Origin: Bryobacterales bacterium
GTDB lineage: Bacteria; Acidobacteriota; Terriglobia; Bryobacterales; Bryobacteraceae
Direction of reading: 5' to 3'
NCBI GenBank assembly: GCA_016716385.1
Contig: JADJWL010000026.1
Coordinates: forward strand, 124,001 to 188,000
Length of the DNA stretch: 64,000 nucleotides
Made by a program: the position numbers and the translations under genes. This document shows positions 42,083 to 49,054 of the stretch, piece after piece. The first letter of the stretch is position 1. Every line of letters starts with the position of its first letter. The notes beneath the pieces are model-generated. The model worked only from the letters and a program-made list of their open reading frames with translations. It was not told the DNA's origin and searched no databases.

Positions 42083-43107
42083 TTGATCTGCACCAACTGG
42101 CCGGCCGTACGCTCCGCCTGCCCGGGTCCGGCGATGGTTTGTGGCGCGCGCCAGAAGTCGATGTACGAGGTGTAGTGGACGCAGGCCACCGTGCAGTAGG
42201 GGGCGCAGGACTTTTCCGTGAGGAACTCCCGGCGGATGTCTTCTTTCGTGTACAGTTCCAGCGGCTTACCGGGGTACCCGCGCTGCTGCGAGCAGTAGTG
42301 CACGAGGCCGTCTTCGCAGATGTAGAGGTAGCGTGCCCCGGCGCGGCATCGCCACTTGTTCGCGCGGCCGTGCGCGATGTTGTCCTGGAAGAAGTTGAAG
42401 CGGCCGTAGCTGCCGCGGCCCAGTTTCTTGGTTTCCAGGTACACGTCCCGCTCTTCGTCGCGCAGCGGTTCGAGTTGTCCCTCGCCGTCGTGGATGATTC
42501 CTACGGTTGAGGTGAAGCCCAGTTCGATCGCCCGCCGCCCCACAACCAACGCATCCTGCGGGTTGTGGATCCCCCCGCCCACGACAGAATTGATGTTGAC
42601 GTGGAACTCGGCATGATCGGCCAGCATCTGCAACTTCTTGTCGAGCACCTTCAGGCTCTTCTTCGACACCTCGTCCGGCATCACGTTGTCGATGCTGATC
42701 TGGAGGTGTTCGAGGCCCGCCCGGTTGAGCCGCCGGATCCGTTCCGGAACCAGCAGGTAGCCGTTGGTGATCATTCCGGCCATCATCCCGTGCTGGCGGG
42801 TATGCGCAATGATTTCATCGAGTTGCGGGTGGAGAAGAGGCTCTCCGCCGCTGATGGAGACGACTTTCGTGCCGAGCCTGGCCAGCAGATCGAGCCGGAG
42901 CTTCATCACGTCCAGCGGCACTGGAGGCGAGAAATCGTCGAACTCGTTGCAGTAGGTACACGCCAGGTTGCAGCGGCGCATCGGGATGATGTGCGCCATC
43001 ACAGGGTGACTGGTGGACAGCAGGCTTTGCGCCACCACCGTGTGCTCCCTCAGGCGCCTGTGGACGGCGCGCAGCACTCGTCTGACGCGGAGGGACTTGC
43101 CGGGCAT
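42079..43107 (-). CDS. Radical SAM/SPASM-like protein
   Basis: This 342-residue enzyme has a CNLACTYC motif (Cys46, Cys50, Cys53) for the SAM-bound 4Fe-4S cluster, SISGGEPLLHP for SAM and NGYLL beyond. The C-terminal 90 residues carry at least six Cys (CRAGARYLYICEDG, HYCSQQ, CAPYCTVAC), a SPASM-like arrangement for auxiliary clusters. It resembles HpnH-like or peptide-modifying radical SAM enzymes, but the substrate is not evident and no small precursor peptide was found next to it. It is the first gene of a two-gene minus-strand operon with the sialidase-like gene. Confidence 0.85.
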   Translation of the reverse strand: MPGKSLRVRRVLRAVHRRLREHTVVAQSLLSTSHPVMAHIIPMRRCNLACTYCNEFDDFSPPVPLDVMKLRLDLLARLGTKVVSISGGEPLLHPQLDEIIAHTRQHGMMAGMITNGYLLVPERIRRLNRAGLEHLQISIDNVMPDEVSKKSLKVLDKKLQMLADHAEFHVNINSVVGGGIHNPQDALVVGRRAIELGFTSTVGIIHDGEGQLEPLRDEERDVYLETKKLGRGSYGRFNFFQDNIAHGRANKWRCRAGARYLYICEDGLVHYCSQQRGYPGKPLELYTKEDIRREFLTEKSCAPYCTVACVHYTSYIDFWRAPQTIAGPGQAERTAGQLVQIK

Positions 43108-43137
43108 AGTAGAATCCCTAATAGTAAACCATAGCCA

Positions 43138-43184
43138 AGCCCCGCGAAGAAGAGAACTGGTTTGTTTCGCGCATTTTCGGGGCT
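43138..43184 (+). promoter_or_regulatory. Leader hairpin before the GT4 gene
   Basis: AGCCCC (43138-43143) pairs with GGGGCT (43179-43184), and GCGAA (43144-43148) pairs with TTCGC (43166-43170). The result is one 11-bp stem with an 8-base bulge on the 3' side. It ends 22 bases before the GT4 start, in the leader, between divergent genes. It might control translation or serve as an operator. No T-run follows. Confidence 0.35.
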
Positions 43185-43206
43185 CAACGGCGAAGACGGG
43201 GGGTTA

Positions 43207-44298
43207 ATGGGCGAGACTCGGGTCTGCATCGACGCAACGCCGCTGCTCCTGCGCAGTGCGGGCGTCAAGACCTACGTCTATTACTGGACGGAAGCGCTGC
43301 GTCTGGAAGGCGGGGCGAACTCGATTGAGTTGTTTCCGATGCTGGCCCCGCCGGGTGAGGTGGTGCACGAGCAAAGTGTGCTGAACCGGCCCGCGACCAT
43401 GGCGCGGCTCGCCTGGCTCCACCTGGCCAATACCCTGCCGGTTCCCCTGCTCAACGGCGTCGGGGCCGGGGTTTCGGTCTTTCACGCCTCCCACCAACTG
43501 CTGCGGCCTCCCACCAACACCCGCGTCACGGCCACCATCTACGACATGACCTGTTGGCTTGTCCCGCAGTTCCATTCTCCCGCTAACGTGAGGATGGCGA
43601 AGAAGTTCGCCGCCAGCGTGATGCGCCGGGCGGACGGTCTGATCGCCATCAGTGAGAGCACCAAGAACGATGCCGTACGGATCCTGAAGCTGGATCCGCG
43701 CCGGGTTACGGTGATCTACCCCGGAGTGGCCGAGAGCTTTTTCTGCGCCCAACCCCTCCAGCGCGCTAAACCTTACATTTTGTTCGTCGGGACGATTGAG
43801 CCCCGGAAAAACGTCGCTACGCTGCTCGATGCCTACGAGCGGCTACGCCCGGAGTTGCGCGAGGCATTCGACCTGGTTCTGGCGGGTTCGCCGGGGTGGG
43901 GCGACCCGAGTGTGCTGGCCCGTATCCGGCAAGGCATCCGCGGGGTGGACTACCTCGGTTACGTCCCTGAGGAACGCTTGCCGGCGCTCACGGCCGGCGC
44001 CTCGGTGTTCGTTTATCCATCGGTGTATGAAGGTTTTGGCCTTCCTGTCGCGCAGGCGATGGCGGCCGGGATTCCCGTTGTCACCTCGGCCGTGTCTTCG
44101 CTTCCCGAGATTGCCGGCGCCGGCGCCGTTGCCGTCGATCCCGGGAGTCCGGCCGAACTCGCCAGCGCGATGGCGCAACTGCTGGAATCGGACAGCCTGC
44201 GGGAATCGCTAGGCGCCAATGGACGAAGCATCGCGCAACAGTACCGCTGGGATTGCTGCGCACGGAAAAGCTGGGAATTGTTTCGGAGCTTGGTGTAG
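43207..44298 (+). CDS. GT4-type glycosyltransferase
   Basis: This 363-residue GT-B enzyme has an N-terminal domain (RVCIDATPLLLRSAGVKTYVYYWTEAL) and a C-terminal donor-binding domain: PYILFVGTIEPRKNVATLLDAY, YLGYVPEERLPALTAGASVFVYPSVYEGFGLPVAQAMAAGIPVVTS (EX7E motif, from about residue 273) and AVAVDPGSPAELASAM. It is a retaining group 1 transferase using nucleotide sugars, probably in surface glycan synthesis. It ends 23 bases before the larger glycosyltransferase fusion gene, so both are probably co-transcribed. Confidence 0.9.
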   Translation: MGETRVCIDATPLLLRSAGVKTYVYYWTEALRLEGGANSIELFPMLAPPGEVVHEQSVLNRPATMARLAWLHLANTLPVPLLNGVGAGVSVFHASHQLLRPPTNTRVTATIYDMTCWLVPQFHSPANVRMAKKFAASVMRRADGLIAISESTKNDAVRILKLDPRRVTVIYPGVAESFFCAQPLQRAKPYILFVGTIEPRKNVATLLDAYERLRPELREAFDLVLAGSPGWGDPSVLARIRQGIRGVDYLGYVPEERLPALTAGASVFVYPSVYEGFGLPVAQAMAAGIPVVTSAVSSLPEIAGAGAVAVDPGSPAELASAMAQLLESDSLRESLGANGRSIAQQYRWDCCARKSWELFRSLV

Positions 44299-44321
44299 AA
44301 TCAGGATTCTACCGGGCCTGT

Positions 44322-47165
44322 ATGACATCCCAGACGGTCCTGTTCACGATCGTCGCGAAGAATTATCTCGCTTTCGCGCGCTGCCTGATGCGGTCGGCGC
44401 GGCGCTTCCATCCGGAAGCCAGGCGCGTCGTGATCCTGGCAGACGAGCCGGAAGGTTGCTTCGACCCCGCCGGGGAGGAGTTCGATGTCATCCTCTCCCA
44501 GGAGTTGGGAATCCCCAACGCCGCGTGGTTTCATTTCAAGTACTCGATTCTCGAACTTTCGACAGCCGTCAAGCCGTTCGCTTTCGAACTGCTGTTCCGC
44601 CGTTACGGCGCGGCGCGGGTCCTCTACTTCGATCCCGATATCCGCCTGTACGCGTCGCTCGACCCGCTTTTGGAGCAACTGAACGGGCAGACCGCCGTCC
44701 TCACGCCCCACCTGACCGAACCCGTCGATGACGATCTCTACCCGGGCGAATTGCAGATCCTGCAGGCCGGGGTGTACAACCTGGGTTTCTGCGCGCTGTC
44801 CGAGGGGGTGGAGAGCGGGCGGCTGCTCGAATGGTGGCAGCAGAAGCTCTACGACCAGTGCGTGGTGGATATTCCCCGCGGCCTGTTTGTCGACCAGGGC
44901 TGGATGGATCTGGCGCCGTGTCTGTTCTCCGGGGTGGCCGTGCTGCGCGATCCGGGTTACAACGTGGCGTACTGGAATCTGAAGCAGAGGCGGATCCGGT
45001 TGACCGCGGACGGCTACACCGCGGCGGGACAGCCGTTGCGCTTCTTTCACTTCAGCGGGTTCGACCCGCTGCGGCCCGAGTTTCTGTCGAAACACCAGAA
45101 CCGGCTGCGGCTGGACGACCTGGGCGATGCCAGCGGCCTGGTGCTGGCCTACCGGGACGAGTTGTTCGAACTCGGCTTCGAAGAGAGCCGGCAATGGCGG
45201 TACACGTGGGGATTTTTCCGTAACGGAATCCCGATCGCGGACCTCGGGCGCGCGGTATTGAACGCCGCACCGTCGATGGAACAGCGCATCCCGGACCCGT
45301 TTTCCGATGAGGGGTACCGCGCGTTTCTGGCGTTCTGGAATGCGCCGCACGATCCGGCGCGCTCTGCCGGAGTGACCCGGCTCGCGTACCGCATCTATAC
45401 GTGCCGCGACGACGTGAAGGCGGCCATGCCCGATATTTGGGGTCCGGATCGCAACGCATTTCTCGACTGGATGCGCCAGTCGGCCGTCCGCGAGCACGGA
45501 CTGCACGAGGACTTTCTGGCTCCGGTGGAGACGGCGCTGCGTGAGGCGCGGGGCCGGAGAGGCAATGAGGGTCCGGTCAGCCCGATGGTGGCCGAGGCCA
45601 TTCGCGAGGCGTCGATCGAACTCGCGCTCGAAGCGCAGACCGTCAGCCCGCTCGAATGGCTGAGCCAGCCCGAAGCGCAGAACGGGCGCGTCCGGCTGAC
45701 GCGGCTCGCGCGGTTCGTCTACGACTCACGCCCGGACCTGCAGGAGGCGTTCCCCAATGTCGCCGGCCCGGACGGCGTCCGCTTCCTGGAGTGGCTCCTG
45801 TCCTACGGGCGCTACGAGGTTGGCATTGCGGGCGCGCTCCTCGATCCGATTCGCACGGAGTGGAAGCAGGCGGGAGGAACTCTTGCGGCACGGCTGAGGC
45901 TGCTGGCTCTGCAAGCCGGCGCCGCCGGACGCAAGCGCTGGGGCCGGCTTGTGCGCGGTCTCGGGTCCGGCGAGGCTCCGGCGGCGGCGCCCCGCCGCAT
46001 GGAACCGGCGTGCGCGCCGGACGCGGCCGAAGGCACCTTCGGACTGAATGTGATCGGCCACACGAGGTCGGCCTTAAGCGTGGGGGAGTCGGCGCGCAAC
46101 GCGGTCGATGCGGCGCGCGCGGCCGGCATCGATGCCGCCGTGCGCAACCTGGCGCGCCAGCCCGCCACATCCAAAGCGGATCTGCGGGCGGGACGCGATT
46201 CGACCACGCTGCCGCACCGTTTCAACCTGTTCCACGTCAACGCCGACCAGATTCCGTGGGCGGCCTCGACGGCGGCGCCGGAGTTGTTCCGAGGCCGCTA
46301 CAATATCGGCTACTGGCACTGGGAGCTGGCCGAATTTCCGGCCCGGTGGGCCTCGTCGTTTACCCCGTTGCACGAGGTCTGGACGCCGAGCCAGTTCTGC
46401 CAGGAGGCGTTCGCGCAGCACGCGCCTGTGCCCGTGACCCTGATCCCTCATGCGATCACGATCCGGCGTCCGGACAGGATCGGGCGCGCGCACTTCGGAT
46501 TGCCGGAAGGGGCGTTCGTCTTCGTCCTGCTGTTCGATCTTCTGAGCGTGTTCGAGCGCAAGAACCCTCTCGGGGTCATCGCGGCGTTCGCCAAGGCGTT
46601 TGGCGGCTCGCCGGAATGTCACCTGGCGATCAAGGTATTGAACAGCCGCAGCCGCGTCTTTCAGATGCGGCGCCTGCGGGAGGCTGCCGCCGGTCTGCCT
46701 GTCACGCTGCTCGAAGAAGAGTTGAGCCGGGAGGAGGTTGCCGGACTGATCGCCTCATCCGACTGTCTGGTGTCGCTCCACCGCTCGGAAGGCTTCGGCC
46801 TGACGCTCGCCGAAGCGATGGCGCTGGGCAAACCGGTGATCGCGACGGCATACTCCGGCAACATGGAGTTTACCCGCGAGGATACGGCGTTTCTCGTCGA
46901 CTACACGATGAAGCGGGTTGGCGCCGGCTGCCACCCGTACGACGCGGATGCCGAGTGGGCCGATCCTTCGATCGAGCACGCCGCCGCCCAGATGCGTGCC
47001 GTGGCGGCCCCCGGCGGTCCCCGCGAACGCATTGCGATTGCCGGTCAGGAGTTCATTCGGCGGCATTACGCTCCCGAGATAGTGGGGCGCCAGATGCGCC
47101 GGCGCCTGGAAGAAATCCTCGCAGGGAAGCGCGAGAGCGCCGCCGTGACGGCCAAGTCGGCGTGA
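44322..47165 (+). CDS. Two-headed glycosyltransferase: GT8-like N-domain fused to GT4 C-domain
   Basis: This 947-residue protein starts with a GT-A-like domain (1-310: TIVAKNYLAFARCLMRSARRFHP, then VLYFDPDIRLYASLDPL with a DPD metal motif, and NLGFCALS). A helical linker (about 310-600) follows with two repeats of a segment (LAYRIYTCRDDVKAAMPDIWGPDRNAFLDWM and LARFVYDSRPDLQEAFPNVAGPDGVRFLEWL). The C-terminal GT-B domain (600-930) has GYWHWELAEFPARW (about 662) and HRSEGFGLTLAEAMALGKPVIAT (about 820). It could add two successive sugars to one acceptor. The start at 44322 was chosen because family similarity begins at MTSQTVLFTIVAKNYL. The stop lies one base from the end of the convergent next gene. 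Confidence 0.85.
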   Translation: MTSQTVLFTIVAKNYLAFARCLMRSARRFHPEARRVVILADEPEGCFDPAGEEFDVILSQELGIPNAAWFHFKYSILELSTAVKPFAFELLFRRYGAARVLYFDPDIRLYASLDPLLEQLNGQTAVLTPHLTEPVDDDLYPGELQILQAGVYNLGFCALSEGVESGRLLEWWQQKLYDQCVVDIPRGLFVDQGWMDLAPCLFSGVAVLRDPGYNVAYWNLKQRRIRLTADGYTAAGQPLRFFHFSGFDPLRPEFLSKHQNRLRLDDLGDASGLVLAYRDELFELGFEESRQWRYTWGFFRNGIPIADLGRAVLNAAPSMEQRIPDPFSDEGYRAFLAFWNAPHDPARSAGVTRLAYRIYTCRDDVKAAMPDIWGPDRNAFLDWMRQSAVREHGLHEDFLAPVETALREARGRRGNEGPVSPMVAEAIREASIELALEAQTVSPLEWLSQPEAQNGRVRLTRLARFVYDSRPDLQEAFPNVAGPDGVRFLEWLLSYGRYEVGIAGALLDPIRTEWKQAGGTLAARLRLLALQAGAAGRKRWGRLVRGLGSGEAPAAAPRRMEPACAPDAAEGTFGLNVIGHTRSALSVGESARNAVDAARAAGIDAAVRNLARQPATSKADLRAGRDSTTLPHRFNLFHVNADQIPWAASTAAPELFRGRYNIGYWHWELAEFPARWASSFTPLHEVWTPSQFCQEAFAQHAPVPVTLIPHAITIRRPDRIGRAHFGLPEGAFVFVLLFDLLSVFERKNPLGVIAAFAKAFGGSPECHLAIKVLNSRSRVFQMRRLREAAAGLPVTLLEEELSREEVAGLIASSDCLVSLHRSEGFGLTLAEAMALGKPVIATAYSGNMEFTREDTAFLVDYTMKRVGAGCHPYDADAEWADPSIEHAAAQMRAVAAPGGPRERIAIAGQEFIRRHYAPEIVGRQMRRRLEEILAGKRESAAVTAKSA

Positions 47166-47166
47166 T

Positions 47167-48498
47167 TCAGCGCGCCCGCACCAGAATGCCCGCCGTCCGT
47201 CCACGCGGGGCATCCACAACGAGAACCCCTCCCGGGTCGCTGCGCTTTTCGTACAATTCCTGATCATCGATTTCGATGTCGAATGGCTGGTTCGGCGGAA
47301 CGCCGACAAAGAACAGCGTCTGCTCGTCACCCACCTCCACCACCAGCCGCTTGCCCGGAGTGCCCGGCATCACGAGCGCTTCCGGCACGTCCGCCTTGGA
47401 TCCTGAAGGCAGGATTTCGGGGCTGCCGTCCATGAAGACCTGGAGCTCGCCGCCGGCGAACCCGAGCCACGTGGCATCTTCATCCCAACTGGACCGGGCG
47501 AACAGACGGCCGAAGTGTGCGCTATAGAAGACCAGCGGGACGTGGAAGTAGCTGAGGCCCGGCTGGTAGGGGTTGGCCCACAGAAACTCGTACGGCGCGC
47601 CGAACGGACCTCGCAGCAGGAACCGGTCGTTCATCAGCCACCCCTGCAGCACCTGAGTCTCGGGAGCATTCGTGTCGTAGGCGACCATCGCCAGTTCCGC
47701 CACGCGCGACAGCGCGGCCGCGTCAAGGTCCGGCTCGCGGATTCCGGGCGCCCAGGGAATGTGGTACTCGTTCTCAGCCGCCGGATAACTGGGCGGGTAG
47801 TAGCTCAGCAGGTGAAAGATCGGCAGATCGACGAAGAACTGCCGGAAGCCCTCGCGCAGTTCGACCTGGGTGTTGTCGCGGACAGCGTGAAGGAGCTCCA
47901 GAAGCGCAAAGCTGTCGGTGCGGGCCAGCGGGTGCTCTCCGGCGCGGAGCTTGGGCACGATCCCAGCGCGCCACCATTCACGGACCGCGTACTCGATTTC
48001 CCTGGCCGCCTCGGGAGCGTCTCCGGCAAGGGCGACGGCGGCGAGCAGACGGTCCCTCTGGGCCGCGGCGCCCGGCTTCCGCGGCGCCCGCAGGCCTTCG
48101 GCAAGCCGACCCGCCAGCGCCTGGCGCTCTTCCGGACGCAGCGCGGGCTGGCACCAGTCGAACACCAGCGCCTGCTGCCGCAAGTCCGCCTTGGCGCTCA
48201 GGGCAAAGGCGATCGCGCGCCGCGCCGCCTCTTCGTCCTGCGCCACCTGGTAGTAGAGAGCGAGTGCGAATCCCGGTTCGGGTAGCGGTGCATTCCCGGC
48301 GATCAGGCGCTGGAACTGGGTCCAGCGCATCGATTCACGCTCGCGCTCCCGCTGGAGCAGGCGCAGCCGCTGCGCGCGCAGGAACAGCCTGGGGTGCTCC
48401 GTGTAGATGTCCAGGAATTCCTCCGCCGGCTGCGGGGTTGCGGGAGGCACGGCCATCAGGCCGAGCAGCAGGGCCGGGAGAACGGGACGGAGGCGCAT
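47167..48498 (-). CDS. Exported heparinase II/III-like protein (putative polysaccharide lyase)
   Basis: This 443-residue protein has a signal peptide (MRLRPVLPALLLGLMAVPPATP). The N-terminal part opens HPRLFLRAQRLRLLQRERERES, the usual start of heparinase/alginate-lyase-like toroids. The helical middle has SYYPPSYPAAENEYHIPW. The C-terminal beta part has FARSSWDEDATWLGFAGGELQVFMDG, like the Hepar_II_III domain. It probably degrades an acidic polysaccharide, perhaps the glycan made by the adjacent transferases. The catalytic His/Tyr cannot be fixed by eye, so a non-lyase role is possible. Confidence 0.6.
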   Translation of the reverse strand: MRLRPVLPALLLGLMAVPPATPQPAEEFLDIYTEHPRLFLRAQRLRLLQRERERESMRWTQFQRLIAGNAPLPEPGFALALYYQVAQDEEAARRAIAFALSAKADLRQQALVFDWCQPALRPEERQALAGRLAEGLRAPRKPGAAAQRDRLLAAVALAGDAPEAAREIEYAVREWWRAGIVPKLRAGEHPLARTDSFALLELLHAVRDNTQVELREGFRQFFVDLPIFHLLSYYPPSYPAAENEYHIPWAPGIREPDLDAAALSRVAELAMVAYDTNAPETQVLQGWLMNDRFLLRGPFGAPYEFLWANPYQPGLSYFHVPLVFYSAHFGRLFARSSWDEDATWLGFAGGELQVFMDGSPEILPSGSKADVPEALVMPGTPGKRLVVEVGDEQTLFFVGVPPNQPFDIEIDDQELYEKRSDPGGVLVVDAPRGRTAGILVRAR

Positions 48499-48607
48499 GT
48501 CGTCAACTCGATTGTGTCATAGCGACACGAACCGCGGAGCCGCGCGACACACATGCCAGTCCCAACCGCTGCTTGCATGGTAGTAGAATCAAACACTTAG
48601 ATCAGTG

Positions 48608-48794
48608 TCCGGTTTGGCAACAGGACTGCCTCATCAACGGCGAATCGGTAGAAGTACTTTGAACCTGCCCTCTGTTGCAACGGACTGGCGGTGAAACCGG
48701 TGGGTATGAAACAGCGTGCTTGCGGGAGCCGATGTTCCGATTTCGAATGCCCTCGGGGAATCCGCTCGTAAGTTGCATCAGAGGGGCTTTTTTT
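48608..48794 (+). ncRNA. Candidate structured RNA 1 with intrinsic terminator
   Basis: A 15-base segment at 48667-48681 (GCCCTCTGTTGCAAC) pairs with 48772-48787 with one bulge and one mismatch, closing a domain of about 120 bases. Seven T residues follow at once (48788-48794), as in an intrinsic terminator. Inside are a GCGG...CCGA/TCGG...CCGC hairpin (about 48722-48764) and a CGGTGAAACCG hairpin (48689-48699). A possible promoter is TTGCAT (48573) with TTAGAT (48597, spacer 18), putting the 5' end near 48608 and giving an RNA of about 187 bases. No open frame explains the segment. It was not matched to 6S, 4.5S, tmRNA or a known riboswitch. Confidence 0.5.
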
Positions 48795-48832
48795 GGCGTC
48801 ATCTTGATTTTGTAACGATTCACCCCATGAAT

Positions 48833-48972
48833 CCCCAGTACCGGGGTTAGCCTGGCGCTCCTGGTTGGGAAGTTTGGACGCGGAACTGACCAGGGGTGAG
48901 TTCTTTTCCAATTTGGGAAGAGCGTTTGTTTTTCCCAGGAAATCCCGGCGCCGGATTCAAGCCCAACTGGGG
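48833..48972 (+). ncRNA. Candidate structured RNA 2 / leader element
   Basis: CCCCAGT (48833-48839) pairs with ACTGGGG (48966-48972). Inside, GGCG/CGCC and CCTGGT (48860-48865) with ACCAGG (48889-48894) form further stems, so the 140 bases can fold into a rod. It lies between the terminator of candidate RNA 1 and a second terminator at 48976-49027. It could be an independent small RNA or a sensing leader for the protease gene that starts at 49055. It matches no riboswitch family that I can recognise. Confidence 0.4.
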
Positions 48973-48975
48973 CGG

Positions 48976-49027
48976 ACCGCATCGAGGCTCTCTGGACTCT
49001 CTGGAGAGTGTTTCGATGCGGTTTTTT
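48976..49027 (+). terminator. Strong intrinsic terminator in the leader of the protease gene
   Basis: ACCGCATCGA (48976-48985) is perfectly complementary to TCGATGCGGT (49013-49022). An inner hairpin, ACTCT/AGAGT (48996-49000 with 49005-49009), lies within, and six T residues (49022-49027) follow. It ends 27 bases before the protease ATG, so it would stop transcription before the gene unless read-through is regulated. Confidence 0.75.
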
Positions 49028-49054
49028 CGTTTCGGGCTCTGCTATAAGGGAACG

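Noticed and set aside
48667..48794. Assignment of candidate RNA 1 as c-di-AMP (ydaO) riboswitch or 6S RNA
   Set aside because: Short matches such as GAATCCG and CTCGTAAG resemble parts of ydaO, and the length suits 6S, but the ordered conserved cores were not present, so it is left unnamed.
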